Counted from the stretch's first letter, positions 47,061-59,284 are shown. The stretch is DNA of 64,000 bases from Colias croceus (GCF_905220415.1 NC_059546.1:9982001-10046000), one strand, 5' to 3'. A program made the numbers and translations. The notes: generated from the letters alone by a model not told the origin.

Positions 47061-47556
47061 AGTCAGTACGATGGAACCGTCCCGTCCGAGAGGACGTGTA
47101 GCGCCTAACGACACAAATCGTTCTACATACGATCCGCGTCTAACAAACATAATTCCTACAAGATTGTAGCCGTAAAGGATGAAAGTGCAAAGTGTACCGT
47201 TCGCAAAATTAACAGAAATGAAGTGCAACAATCAAACTTTAAAAGGAAAGGATTAAGTGAATTAATTGCTCGAAACAAATATATTTTAAGTTAGTTCTCG
47301 CGCTATGAGGGTAATCCCTACACGCGGTTACGATAAACTAGTCCCGATTAACGTAATGCCAGTTTAAAAATATCCCATTTATGTCATGTCATTTTTAAAT
47401 TCGTTTCTCGTATTTAATTCTGACAGTTTATGTGACAGTCGGAATAAGTTGTGACATGGTTTTTGTCGGACTAATTAAGGAATTAGAAGTGTTACGATGA
47501 AAAGAAAACGGGTGTGAAATTAAATATAATATAGTGTTGTTAATTAGTAGATATTA
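47061..47556 (+). promoter_or_regulatory. Presumed promoter and 5' UTR region of the microprotein gene
   Basis: GC-richer sequence (47060-47180, with several CG dinucleotides) precedes the ATG at 47557 by about 400 bases. A 32-codon ATG frame at 47071-47169 (MEPSRPRGRVAPN start) lies in it. No TATA box is clear. The assignment depends on the microprotein gene being real. Confidence 0.3.
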
Positions 47557-47635
47557 ATGATGGCTGATCTGAAGAAAATTAAGTGGCATACGTATTTTTT
47601 AAATGCGGTTATGCTTTTCGTCACTATGATTTATG
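47557..47635 (+). CDS. Microprotein gene, coding exon 1 (26 codons + 1 base)
   Basis: Two adjacent ATGs (47557, 47560) open MMADLKKIKWHTYF and then LNAVMLFVTMIY, a basic N-terminus followed by a hydrophobic segment (residues 13-27) that could span a membrane. The exon ends TTATG followed by GTAAGTG, a near-consensus donor, in phase 1. A stop lies three codons upstream, so translation starts here. The proposed partner is 61628-61743, giving 64 residues. I do not recognise the family; small mitochondrial or ER membrane proteins have this shape, but that is inference. Confidence 0.5.
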
Positions 47636-47639
47636 GTAA

Positions 47640-48468
47640 GTGTAGATAATATTCTTTTGAGACTATTTTTTCTGGTTTATTAAGGTTGGTTATAAATAGT
47701 TTTTCTACGGGAGAAAGATCATGGTGTTTTATGATATGTCCTAATCACAGATACTAGATAATATGAGATACAGGTAATTACCTAGTTCAGAAGGCAGAGC
47801 AATATTCTAATGTTATATTTGAAGTTGCTAATAAATTTTTTTTTTTTTTATTTAATATAATTCTTTGTGCTATAAATCGTGAGTGAAATATATTGAAAAT
47901 ATGAGAATGAATTTCTACATAAAACTATTTGGGTTTTATTTAATAAATTACTTGCCATATTTTATTTATGTACATAGGTATGTTTTCTTACACTAGAATA
48001 ATTTAACCATGGCATTTTTGTTTATTTATTTTTAAACAGAAATGCTTTAGGTTTACTAACGATGGATTTTTATAAAAAAAAAATACCTATGTAGGTAACT
48101 ACCTACTACCAATTCACTAATTGGCTTTTATACCGGCTGAGGTTCTTTTTGTAAATTCGCCTAAAAATTTTTCGGGTTTCAGATATTTTCCGATATCAAT
48201 TCTTAACCTAGAGTTTGGTAGAGTCAAGACCTGACTAAATAAATTGAAATAATTTCATCTTTTTATGAAAAATTTCTAAATGATTAAACTGGATTATAAT
48301 TTTGATTAGTGACCACTTTGTGAGTTAAATTTACGAGATGAATAATAAAGAAAATATACCTAAGTCATAATTTATCAAAGGATACAAAATAATTAATTTC
48401 ATAAGATACTTATTATCGTCTACTACCCTCATAAATAATAAACTATACAAAATAATTATTAAATGAAA
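47640..48468. other. Start of the proposed 14-kb intron
   Basis: AT-rich and unremarkable after the donor site, with homopolymer runs near 47840 and 48080. Confidence 0.4.
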
Positions 48469-48663
48469 TCTATACTAATATTATAAAGCTGAAGAGTTTG
48501 TTTGTTTGTTTGAACGCGCTAATCTCGGGAACTACTGGTCCGATTTGAAAAATTCTTTCGGTGTTAGATAGCCCATTTATCGAGGAAGGTTATAGGCTAT
48601 ATATCATCACGCTACGACCAACAGGAATGAAGCCACGGGGGTGAAGCCGCGCGGAGCAGCTAG
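48469..48663 (+). mobile_element. Helitron-like element, family A copy (cleanest ends)
   Basis: 195 bp from TCTATACTAATATTATAAAG to GCGGAGCAGCTAG, with host A before and T after. Confidence 0.82.
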
Positions 48664-48844
48664 TTGCAAATAAAACTTGAAATACCTAGAGTCGTAGATA
48701 TTAATACATATTTCACATACCTAATAAGATAACAGCGTCCAGTCTTGAACAATTCATAAAATTAAAATTCAATTTCAAATTCAAATAATTTATTGCTTAC
48801 CTACCAATACATAAAACCGACTTTGCTGTTGTATACTGATAAAT

Positions 48845-48984
48845 TGTATACTTACGCCGTCTTCTTGAATCACTCTATCTTAAAAAAAACCGCATCAAAA
48901 TCCGTTGCGTAGTTTTAGAGATTTAAGCATACATAGGGACATAGGGACAGAGAAAGCGACTTTGTTTTATACTATATATAGGTA
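48845..48984 (-). mobile_element. Helitron-like element, family E fragment
   Basis: 'gaatcactctatct', 'aaccgcatcaaaatccgttg' and 'gagaaagcgactttgtttta' blocks. The GC-rich end is missing. It abuts the family F copy. Confidence 0.6.
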
Positions 48985-49140
48985 CTAGTGGTCCGCCCCG
49001 GTTCGCCCGTGGTACATATTTCGCAATAAAAGGTAGCCTATGTCCTTTCTCGGGTATCAAAATATCTCCATACCAAATTTCATGCAAATTGGTTCAGTGG
49101 TTTAGGCGTGATTGAGTAACAGACAGACAGTAGGTATGGA
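48985..49140 (-). mobile_element. Helitron-like element, F tail joined to C body
   Basis: CTAGTGGTCCGCCCCGG and 'tggtacatatttcgcaata' come from family F. The remainder (aaatttcatgcaaattggtt, 'gattgagtaacagacaga') is the family C 5' half in reverse. It is a chimera of two families with proper TC and CTAG ends. Confidence 0.7.
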
Positions 49141-49251
49141 TTGATGATGTCTAGGAAAGTACAGTTGAGTTGTTAGTTAGCTGGATTCATTACACTTACA
49201 TTCGAGCACTTTGCTTTAAATGTTCATGTTAATATTATAAGAACTTTCGAG

Positions 49252-49345
49252 AATTGCCATATCATGGAGTAAAGTGACTATTTTGGTATCTTTGAATCTC
49301 GCCAAAGAAGTTTCACTTCTGACACGTGTGCGCGGCACAGACTTT
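49252..49345. mobile_element. MITE, family H, one arm
   Basis: 'gccaaagaagtttcacttct' followed by 'gacacgtgtgcgcg', with the interior 'tatcatggagtaaagtga' as in 25868-26015 reversed. Confidence 0.55.
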
Positions 49346-49681
49346 TTCGGTTTTATTTACAGTATTACATAACTATTTTGAATGAACTTTGAACTTTTTT
49401 GGGATAAATCGTGCCGCGTGTGAAAAATGTTCTGAAATATTTATTTAAGTTATTTGGTCAGGAACTAAAGGTAAGTTGTATTGGATATGGTACGATGGGA
49501 TTGACATCGTGTATTTCTGTGTACAAAAATCCTATTAATAATAAACAAAGAAAAAAAAGTTACAATTAAAAATATTAAGTAAACCGACACTAGAAACATG
49601 GTCTTTTCTATATAATTCGACGGTAGATCACTCTACTGTCAACTTATCTACCTCCTGCATCAATATCGACCTCTCATAAGT

Positions 49682-49822
49682 ATAATATATGTATTATGCT
49701 TAAATCTTTAAAACTACGCAACGGATTTTGATTCGGTTGTTTTCAATAGATAGAGTGATTCAAGAGGAAGGTAATTTATTAAATTTTAGACATAGCGGGC
49801 GAAGCCGCAGCCGGAAAGCTAG
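49682..49822 (+). mobile_element. Helitron-like element, family E copy
   Basis: 'aaaactacgcaacggatttt', 'tagagtgattcaagaggaag', GGAAAGCTAG end. The next copy starts immediately at its insertion T. Confidence 0.7.
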
Positions 49823-49982
49823 TCCATGCTAATATTATAAATGCGAAAGTAACTCTGTCTGTCTGTTTGTAACTCAATCACGCTTTAACTACTGAACCAA
49901 TTTGCATGAATTTCTTTGACTTCGGATTGCGGGTTTTTCTTTGACTGCACGGGCGATGCCGCGGCCGCGGGTGGAAAGCTAC
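49823..49982 (+). mobile_element. Helitron-like element, family C, internally deleted
   Basis: Starts TCCATGCTAATATTATAAAT directly after the previous element and jumps from 'tttgcatgaatttc' to the tail, ending with a mutated GCTAC. Confidence 0.7.
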
Positions 49983-50245
49983 TAAGTAAGTTATAAGTTA
50001 TGACGTATAGTATAAATAAAAAAATAACTTCAAACTTATTACAGCATTAAAAGCAATTCACTTATGTTTTGCGTTAAAAATTACTAAACCAAGTTTTAAA
50101 ATCCCACTTTAATTTCAAAAATTATCTCGCAAATACTGCGCTGTGAAAAACTAAGCTGAAATATTTTAAATTTGGCTTACAGACGAGCGTTTCGTGAAAT
50201 TTTAATTCTCAAAATGAGTATGTAATGCATTAATTATTGTATAAA

Positions 50246-50483
50246 TCCATACCTACTAATATTATAAATGCAAAAGTAACTCTGTCTGTCTGTCTATTAC
50301 TCAATCACGCCTTAACTACTGAACCGTTTTGCATGTATAGAGATATTTTGATACCCGAGAAAGGACATAGGCTACTTTTTAACCCGGGAAATAGGATAGG
50401 TTTTATCCCAGAAATCCCACGGGAACGGGACCTATGCGGGTTTTTCTTTGACTGCGCGGGCGAAACTGCGGGTGGAAAGCTAG
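50246..50483 (+). mobile_element. Helitron-like element, family C copy
   Basis: TCCATACCTACTAATATTAT start, short (GTCT)n, 'aaaggacataggctactttt', GGAAAGCTAG end. Confidence 0.8.
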
Positions 50484-51020
50484 TTTGCTATAATTTCTTA
50501 CCTACTAATTTCAACGTTTGGACATTTGGAAATAAATAATCTTTGACGTGTCTTTTCCAGAAATACCTTTGACTGTTGATTTGATTGCATGGTAGCCTGC
50601 TTATAAAAAAGAGTAGGTAATTTACCAGATTTTCTGTAGATGTGTGAGTAACTTTAATACTATAATTTTATTTTATTTCTTGTTCTAAGTAAATAGTATC
50701 GAGTCGGAAATTCGAATACCGTACTCAGTCCAACTTCGTTGTTCAATAATATTATGTTATTATTTAAAAAATCAACACACATCTTTCGCTAAAACATTTT
50801 CCATACTATATAAAAATACACACAGTCTGCATATTTACATTTCTTATATTTAACAGCTAGGTTTCATACTTTTAAAATAGATGCAATTTCTAGAAGCGGC
50901 TCCAGCAAAACGTGTTCTTTTATAATGATTCGCGAGCTTTTATGCTAGTTCTGAAGTCTGAATTGTACCAAAGTGGATATTTTGTTGAAGTACTATTTGA
51001 AAGACATTTACTTTTACGGT
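50484..51020. other. Intron or intergenic stretch
   Basis: No recognised features. Confidence 0.4.
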
Positions 51021-51196
51021 TTACTCCGCTCCTGTTGGTCTTAGCGTGATGATATAAAGCCTATAGCCTTCCTCGATAAATGGGCTATCAAGTACCGAAA
51101 GAATTTTTCAAATCGGACTAGTACCTACTACCTAGTTCCTGAGATTATCGCGTTCAAATAAACAAACAAACTCTTCAGATTTATAATATTAGTAGA
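51021..51196 (-). mobile_element. Helitron-like element, family A, lacking its CTAG tail
   Basis: 'ctccgctcctgttggtctta' and 'accgaaagaatttttcaaat' blocks, with a small insertion of TACCTACTACC. The terminal GC-rich tail is absent. Confidence 0.65.
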
Positions 51197-51199
51197 TAT

Positions 51200-52030
51200 A
51201 CCTAGATAGAATAGATGGTCTTCCCACGGATTTGCTCTTCACGAGCTTACTAGAGTGACGTATCTATTATGTGTGTTTTTTTGTTATAAAAACATCCTCC
51301 AGTTTTCGAATAACATAAACCTTTCACTTAAACTCAAAAAATTTAGTGCCTATATAAATCACGTAACTTCTACTAAGTTCTAGAAATCTACAAGCAGTGA
51401 CAGTCAAAAATGCGTGGAATTATAGGATGTCACGCTTTAGTGATATTTTACAAATATAAATGGCGGCAGAAAAAAGATGGAAGCAATTTTTCTGCAACTT
51501 TGCTAAAGTCGATGCTACTTTAGATAAAATATTAGGGTCTTTCTAGTTTCATAGTTTGCAAAATAAGGGTCATTTTCTTGTCTTATTATTATATATTATA
51601 TATTATTTCGTGTATCATGACATCCATACTAATAGGCACTATAAAAATGTTTTGCTGTTAGTCTAGAAGTGCTGTATTCATTCTTATTTTTTGTTAATTT
51701 AGATTTTGAGTTTATAATGAACATTAATAGATTTAATTGGGCTATATTTCAATTACTGAAATAACCTGTAAGGTTTCATTAAGTTACCAATAGAAATATG
51801 AAGTTTTATCTGCTCTATATTTTTTTTATATTTTATATACCTACCTAATTACTTCTTTTTCTTTAAAAGTAATTTGCTTTTATGCCCTAATCTATACCTA
51901 CCTACGCTGTTGTAAGACTTGATTTCAAAGGTGTAAAAACTGATTCTTAAAACACAATAACTTTCTTTTAAAATATTATGGACCTGGATTTTTTACTATT
52001 GACAACCCAAAATATATTATGTTAATCAAA
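51200..52030. other. Intron or intergenic stretch
   Basis: No recognised features. Confidence 0.4.
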
Positions 52031-52266
52031 TCCATACTAATATTATAAATGCGAAAGTAACTCTGTCTGTCTGTCTGTTACTCAATCACGCCTAAACTAC
52101 TGAACAAATTTTCATGAAATTTGGTATGGAGATATTTTGATACCCGAGAAAGGACATAGGCTACTTTTTATCCCGGGAAAATGACGCAATCCCGGAAATC
52201 CCATGGGAACGGGAACTATGCGGTTTTTCTTTGACTGCGCGGGCGAAGCCGCGGGTGGAAAGCTAG
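52031..52266 (+). mobile_element. Helitron-like element, family C reference copy
   Basis: 236 bp from TCCATACTAATATTATAAAT to GGAAAGCTAG, host A before and T after, with all family blocks including 'aatcccatgggaacgggaac'. Its tail is the one captured in the 8699-11159 palindrome. Confidence 0.82.
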
Positions 52267-52709
52267 TAGAAAATAATTCTAAGACATTCTCGCATAAATC
52301 ATTCTATTTCGAAACATAATAATATTCAAATATAAGAAAATACTAAAACCTTAACTAAAACAGACTTTTAATAAATCGAAAACTTTTAATGGAAACATCA
52401 ATTTCGTTGATTCGCTTCATTTATCTGAAAGGTCATCATTTCGTTTGAATTCAATTTTATATTGATATTTCTGAAGCTTTGATTTTTCTTTGCGTATTTC
52501 ACAGAAAACTGCTAGCTATAGGATGAAATCAGATTTTTCGAAACGTTTCTCTATATTAAGTGGTATTTTAATTTTTCAATCCTTTTTGCACTATAAAAAC
52601 ATTGTTTAAACTAATCGTTATTTTTCTGTTAGGTAAATTTTTTAAAGAGTCACCTGATGTTATAATTTTCAAATTAAGCTGTTTGCGTGTGTACCTACCC
52701 AATATCTAC

Positions 52710-53230
52710 AAAAAAAAAAAAAAAAAAAAAAAAATCAAAAATATTTATTCGTTAACAAATATGTTTACAATTATATCAGTCATTGAGACATCCTTTTAAG
52801 CATTTATAAGCTTGTGGTAGAATATCTCGCTCTTCCTAGAGTACATTACCATTTATTGTTACACGAATAACATTTCCTTAATAAAGTAAAAAGTGATATA
52901 AAGATAAATGGGTATGTAAAAACTATTCAGATATACTTTATGGAACAGAACAGGTGTGTATCTTTGTGTATGTGTGTGTGTGTGCGTGTGTGTGTAATGT
53001 GTAAGTATATATTATATATGTTGCTTTATTTAAAAAAAATATTTAATTTAATTTTAATAATTCCTCTATATCCTCATAATTTTTATATTTTAACCACTTA
53101 ATGAGTTGTAATTTACACTCCTTCGCTGTTTTTGGATATATATTTAATGCTTTATTTATTAAGTTATATAGGCAAGAAGATTGTTTAGCCTTTTGTCTTC
53201 GAGCATATGCGGTTTTAACAAACAAACAAA
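52710..53230 (-). pseudogene. LINE 3' fragment with (CA)n in its 3' UTR
   Basis: The minus-strand frame 53225-53043 encodes the closing residues of a non-LTR reverse transcriptase (NLINKALNIYP, ECKLQLIKWLKYKNYEDIEE). A (CA)n tract (52965-52995) follows about 50 bases later, then a 3' UTR ending AATAAATATTTTTGA and a T run (25 A on the plus strand, 52710-52734). Same family as 55380-56410 and 59285-60470. Confidence 0.65.
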
Positions 53231-53239
53231 AAATCCAAT

Positions 53240-53553
53240 CTTTTTTATAATGTAGGTACCTAGAAGCGTATATATCTCTTCAATAATATTCTAGCGTTCT
53301 TCTTATGGCTTCCCTCAAAGGTTTTGCATTTTTAAAGCGAAAATAAAATAAACATTCATACAATTTTATTTTATCCCGAGAGAGCGTACATTGGCTTTCT
53401 AGACACCTCTGGGTCTTGACCTAAGACGCCACTTAAGTTTGAGAGCTTGGTAAATCCCTTACGAACCGCTATTTCTAACGATTCTTATAAATAAAACAAG
53501 CAGGGTTTAATACGAGATCAGTAAAATAAAACTAAACGAACCGAATTACAGAA
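53240..53553. other. Short unassigned stretch
   Basis: Nothing recognised. It may be older LINE sequence. Confidence 0.35.
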
Positions 53554-53794
53554 TCTAAATATAATATTATATAACTCAAAGGTGAATGACTAACTGACAT
53601 AGTGATCAACGTATAGCCCAAACCAATGGACGGATTGGGCTGAAATTTGGCATGTAGGTAGATGTTAGGATGAATGCACCCGCTAAGAAAGCATTTTGAT
53701 CAATTTTTCCACAAAGTGGATAAAATAAGAAATTAACGTTTGTACCATGAAAATTTATCTTATCCACGCGGGTGAAGCTGCGGGCAACAGCTAG
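53554..53794 (+). mobile_element. Helitron-like element, family G copy
   Basis: TCTAAATATAATATTATATA start, 'gctgaaatttggcatgtagg' block, CAACAGCTAG end. Reverse orientation to 23576-23775, with a different middle. Confidence 0.65.
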
Positions 53795-54216
53795 TTTGAA
53801 AATTAACCCCTTATTTTTATTACTGTTCAAATAAAATTTGCGAACTACCTATTTGTTGAAATACCCTCATGTTAAAAATATCGAAATTGTTGAGTTATTT
53901 ATGTAGTTATGTTTGATCTGGATGTTGTTTTAATTTGTTTAACTTGGGAATATTTATATTAATAGCAAGTATTGAACATATCAGTAAAATTATTCCGTTT
54001 CCATTTACCTACGACTGAAATATGACTATTTGATTTTTACAATTAAACAAAATCAATACATTGTATTAACGACACGCTCAATTATTATTATTGTGAAGAA
54101 ATGTAATATATGAATTGTTTTTTTGTTTCGGTATTAAATAAAATTTAGAAAGTAAATTGTATACAATTTTAATATTTAATTATTATAGTCCGAAAGCGAA
54201 GTGCCATCAGGGGGGT

Positions 54217-54376
54217 TAGACAAGTGGCTTTCGTTTAGCGTAACGTTTGATAGAATAGATTATGAATGTATGAGATTGACATAAGCTGTAGATAAATGTA
54301 TCGACAGCTTACGTCAATCTCATACATTCATATTCTATTCTATCAAACGTTACGCTAATAGAAAGCCACTTGTCTA
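54217..54376. mobile_element. 160-bp foldback MITE in a G run
   Basis: 'tagacaagtggctttc' and 'gcgtaacgtttgatagaata' recur in reverse across a very short loop. Both ends are followed by runs of five to eight G in the same direction, possibly a target duplication. Confidence 0.65.
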
Positions 54377-54408
54377 GGGGGGGGCAGTTGTTTGATTTTT
54401 ACTCATAA

Positions 54409-54583
54409 CTAGCTGTGTTCCGCGGTTTCACCCGCACTCCGCTCCTGCTTGATGGGCTGCCTTCCCCGTTAAATGGGCTATCTAACACTGAAAGAATATA
54501 CCAAATCTTACCAGCAGTTCCTGAGATTAGCTTGTTCAAACAAACAAACATACCAACTCTTCAGCTTTATAATATTTAATAGA
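54409..54583 (-). mobile_element. Helitron-like element, family A copy
   Basis: CTAGCTGTGTTCCGCGG start and TAGA end, two bases from the next element. Confidence 0.7.
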
Positions 54584-54585
54584 TA

Positions 54586-54910
54586 CTAGCTTCCGCCCGC
54601 GACGCCGTCCGCGCGGAAAAATTAAGAAAAGTTAAGATTTATTTTTTTCTACGTATTTTTCCGGGATAAAAAGTATCCTATTTTATGCCCAGGATAATAA
54701 AGTATAATTATACCAAGTTTCATCGAAATCGAACCGTTTGTTTTCACGTGATGCCTGAACATACAGACAGACAGACAGACAGACAGACAAAAATTTTTTT
54801 AATCACATATTTGGGTTTGGTATCGATCCAGTAACACCCCCTACTATTTATCTTTTCAATATTTTCAATGTACAGAATTGACCCTTCTACAGATTTATTA
54901 TATGTATAGA
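54586..54910 (-). mobile_element. Helitron-like element, family B, internally deleted
   Basis: 325 bp. It lacks the segment between the GC-rich tail and 'tttctacgtatttttccggg', but both termini and a (GACA)n tract remain. Confidence 0.75.
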
Positions 54911-55379
54911 TACTATAATCATATTGACTTTTAGACAATACGCAGATTGGAATATCAAATTAATTAAATGATCCTCTATCCTTTAATTCTCGTCACTAAG
55001 TCAGCTATAGAGCTGCTATTCATATAATACGTAAATTCAATTATACCACCTTGTTAACACGTAATAAAAAAAATCTGCAAAAACACAAAAGCGGATTTTA
55101 AAAGATTTCAATATAACAATAACATTCAAACACAATACTATTTTTACAAGATAATACAAATTGAAACCAATATTTTTTTGTTGAAATTAAATATACAGGA
55201 GCTGAAAAATTTAACTCGGATGAATATAATATTCTCTATATTGTAAACATTTCCAACACAGAATATGTTCAAATAATATCACTGTTACTGAACGAAAATA
55301 AATACAATTGGAATACGCGAAAACAAAGAAATTACGAGCACAATGAAGCACCTCCTTGATATTCTCTATTCCTTGTTGC
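54911..55379. other. Intron or intergenic stretch
   Basis: No recognised features. Confidence 0.4.
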
Positions 55380-56410
55380 TGATGAACAGCTCATTATAAC
55401 AGTATATAAAGCCCTATGCCAGTCACTGTTGACCTATTGCATAACATCTTGGGTTGGTGCTCCTAAAACTTATTTTATTAAGATAGAAAGAGCACAACGA
55501 GCTGTCTTAAAAGTTATAAAATTTCTGCCTTTCTTTCACCCTACAAAGGACGTTTATGTGATGACCAGGGTACTAACTGTACGACAGTTATTTATTCTTC
55601 ACACAGCTGTACGCCAACATTCTCTTACTACCTTCAGCCTTGAGCGGGCTAACGCGTCACGCAGAAGGGGCAAAATTTGTGAAACAAATAAGTTTAGTAC
55701 AAAATTTTCACATCGCTTTTTTTGTTACCAGGGCCCTAATATCTACAATAAATTAAACGAAATTCTCTCAATTTTTTCACTAACAACTGACAAATGTAAA
55801 CGTGTGGTAAAGGAATGGATTAAAAAATTGGATTATGCTGCTACCGAAAACTTGCTTTAAATTGTGATGTTAGTAAATATGAAATTAATATTAATAATAT
55901 AATAATAAATTATTTATTACAGTAGGTAAAATGATAAAATTGCTTTCAGTGTAAATTATTTTATTTAAAATATAAATAAACAAATGGATGAATTGGAAAA
56001 TATTTATGACACACAAACATAAACGCGCGCACACACACACACACACACACTCACAACACACACACACATACACACACACAACACTCACACAACACACAAA
56101 CACATATGTAGGTATATTATTTTTTTTTTTTTTTTTTTTGTTTTTAAATTTTAAATAACAATAAACTTATGTCGTTCTCACTACCTAAGCACAAACTCTT
56201 GAATTATGTATGTGAAACTTATTTTTGTAAGTGTTTTTTGGTTCCGAGGGCGGGGACCTGGTGATCTGTGATACCGGTTAAAACCCATTTCAGACACCAG
56301 CTCCTCCAACTCCAGCTTATTGTTTATAATTTTTTGTATGCATGTAGATTAATTTTGTGACTGGGAATTGTGAGGAGAAATAAATAAAATATTTATTTAT
56401 TTATTTATTA
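55380..56410 (+). pseudogene. 5'-truncated LINE with (CA)n in its 3' UTR
   Basis: An open frame to 55860 encodes the RT C-terminal region: VADEQLIITVYKALCQSLLT, then YCITSWVGAPK and IERAQRAVLKVIKFLP, ending ATENLL. A stop before VADE marks decay or truncation. The 3' UTR has an interrupted (CA)n tract (56009-56103), a T run (56121-56140), 'gggcggggacctggtgatct', and ends in AATAAA plus (ATTT)n at 56380-56410. RT catalytic residues are absent. Confidence 0.75.
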
Positions 56411-57404
56411 TTATTCGATATACCTTTACCCTCATCATAATACACTGAGTAAGGCTCTGGCATTTCACGAGTTCGTAATTGGATAATACAGATAAAATTT
56501 TAACGAAATCTACAAAACATGACAATCCGTTCCACATGTTGATGAAGAGAAGTTGGTTACCTGACGTCTTAAAGCAGTATTAAACCCAGTGTGGAATAAG
56601 GACAGGGCTATAGGTCGTAGTATATAATATTATAGGTCGTCTAGCGCTATCACCTTCCCAAACTGGTAATAGTTATGCTCTATAACATCATGGTAATCCT
56701 CTTGAACTAAAAACGATCGCAGAACGCGTAATCAATTTCTAACAATCTGGATATATAAAAATGTAAATAGGCCTTTCTTGTTCAGCAAATTCTACCCTTG
56801 GTTAGATTTTTTCATCATTTCTTATATGGTGAAACAGACAAAACACAGCTTTAACTATACTAATAGACGACGCTTGCAACTTGCAGCTGCTATCAATCGG
56901 TTTTAATCAATCCTGTCTATGTATTATCTAAACATTTTTCATGAGTTTTTTTTTCGATTAGATAGATAGATAGATTACTTTTTTGTTAAATAGATGCATT
57001 GTGCTTATAGCTTCCAATCTATACCAATATAAAATATTATAAAATATACGTTTGGAATTGACTTCACAAAATTACATCAGTTTTGTGATGCCACTTTACT
57101 CGGAATTAATTGATATTAGCTGTCAACGAACACTTGAATTAACTAAGTTCTTCATTTTCTAAAGTCTTAATGAGAAAAGAGACAAAGTGCATTTAGGAAA
57201 TTCATCCTGTTCCCGACGCTTTTGAGAGTAGAACCGATTTGAACTTTCTTAATTGTCGAGAAGATCTTTAGTTGAATTTTGGAATAGGAGTTCTCGCGAC
57301 TGCAAGAATTGTGTGAATATATCCATGTAATATGACTTTGTTGGAGAAGTATTTCGTCCTTTGAGTGCATGTTTCTGAACTTAAGTTAAGGTATAAGATA
57401 TTAA
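56411..57404. other. Intron or intergenic stretch
   Basis: A 67-codon minus frame (57167-57370) has no other support. No repeats are recognised. Confidence 0.4.
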
Positions 57405-57590
57405 AACACCACTACATAGTATGAAAAAGACACCTTCTTAGTTCCCCATGTCCCTATGTATGTTTCAAACTACACAACGGATTATCATAGGGTTCTTTTT
57501 AGTAAATAGAGTGATTCAAGAGGAAGGTTGTAGTATAAATAATTTATTAGGTTTTAGACTAAGCGGGTGAAGCCGCGAGCGGAAAGCTAG
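57405..57590 (+). mobile_element. Helitron-like element, family E copy
   Basis: 'ccccatgtccctatgtatgt', 'gtgattcaagaggaaggttg', 'aagccgcgagcggaaagctag' end. The 5' end is slightly eroded. Confidence 0.7.
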
Positions 57591-57683
57591 TTAACTATGA
57601 TATAACATTGATTTTAATCTTAGAGCATTAAAATTTTAATGTCAATTGATTATTGAAGTGTGAGTACTAGAAGGTATCTTATA

Positions 57684-57924
57684 CATTTAGAAATTAAAGA
57701 CTTTTTAACGGATTTTAAACGCGATTTATTCATAATATTATTTTCCCGACGTTTCGAACACTTTACAGCGAGCGTGGTCACGGGGAGACTCTCCCCGGTC
57801 TCACTCTCCCCGGTCTCAGTCTCCCCGTGACCACGCTCGCTGTAAAGTGTTCGAAACGTCGGGAAAATAATATAATGAATAAATCGCGTTTTAAATCCGT
57901 TAAAAAGTCTTTAATTTCTAAATG
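57684..57924. mobile_element. Foldback MITE, 241 bp, TA-flanked
   Basis: Near-perfect arms of about 100 bp (CATTTAGAAATTAAAGAC..., including 'cgacgtttcgaacactttac' and 'cgagcgtggtcacgggga') around a 'tctccccggtctca' centre. TA on both sides. A common lepidopteran palindromic repeat; the second copy is at 58711. Confidence 0.75.
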
Positions 57925-57929
57925 TAGAA

Positions 57930-58710
57930 TACTCGCGTAAAATCAAACCCTAGAAAATACTAGGTATCTTATACTTGGAAGATAATGTAAATCTGCGGTT
58001 CTCTAGAAGGTCAGACGACCTTTCTCAGACCGTTCTGTCAGATTTTCCTTCAAGTGTGATTGATGAGATGAACAACTAAAAATACAGTTGTATAGATAGA
58101 AACTGTGCTTTTTATGTCAGTTCAGTTTTCATATTTAAATTTACTGTAAAATATGCGTAATCAGTGTTTCACCAATCGTGTGTACCTGTAATTTTTTTTA
58201 TCCTTGTTCAGGAATAAAACCTAACTATATAATATATGAAATTACCTAGATGATAATAATTATCATAAATGGCTTCGTATTGTTTTTGACTTTGCCATTG
58301 TCTCCACATAACAACTGTTAGTTAGCCTTTAAAATATTTTTCTAAATTGACTACAATTATAATATTATCTACATTATCCATTTTTTTACTCATTTAATAT
58401 ATTCTATCAATACCAAATAATCTATATTACACGTATATTCAGTTCGAACTTGGGCTATCAACTTGGAAGTATTGGCAAGAGACAAAATACTTGGAGGAAA
58501 TTCCGTCCCTGCATTGAGACTTCGCGGAACCGTTAAGTTTCCTAATTGCTCGCAGATTAGGTCTTTAGAAATTGCAGGGGATTTCTAGTGTTTGTTGATG
58601 AGAAAAAACTTTATTCTGTAGTGGAACTTCGCATTTAAATGAGTTAATTTATTTTGAAAATTATTATAGGATCAACTTTTTTGAACTCTGTTTTATAATG
58701 TTTATAATCT
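57930..58710. other. Intron or intergenic stretch
   Basis: No recognised features. Confidence 0.4.
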
Positions 58711-58858
58711 CTAGGAATTAAAGATTTTAACGGATTTTAAACGCGTTTTTATTTATTATATTACATCGACCACGCTCGCTGAAAAGTGCACGTAACGTAG
58801 GGATAAATATAATGAATAAATCGCGTTTAAAATCCGATAAAATCTATTATTGATAAAT
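58711..58858. mobile_element. Decayed copy of the foldback MITE
   Basis: 'aattaaagattttaacggat', 'gaccacgctcgctgaaaagt' and 'aataaatcgcgtttaaaatc' blocks are in the order of the 57684 copy, but the central part and much of one arm are lost. Confidence 0.65.
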
Positions 58859-59284
58859 ATATAATACTCATATAAAATCAAACAAAGAAAATACTATTGA
58901 TTTCAAAATAAAATGCGTCTTGTAGACCGAAAGAATTCTTCGTACTTTTTATCGATTTAAAAATTAATGATCAACTCTTAAAGTATTTTTATTTAGTTTT
59001 AGTTTTAAATATTCAGGGTAATATTATAATTAATTTAACCTTTAGAACAAACTTGAATATTATGCGGACAAACCCCGTTTCTCAGAAACAATCATCTGAT
59101 CTTGACCGGTTCAATATCGTTTCATGGAAATTGGTTAGATAATGTTATAACGTAGGTTTTAGTTTAACTTTTGCGGCTGTGAAATTCTTGATAACAACAG
59201 AAAAGTACTATATAGGCTTATTTAAATTGAGGATTACATTTATTTAGTTACACTTTAAAGAAAGAGAAAGTACAACTTATTTGG

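Noticed and set aside
55891..56103. Cysteine/valine-rich frame on the minus strand
   Set aside because: Translation of the (CA)n microsatellite.
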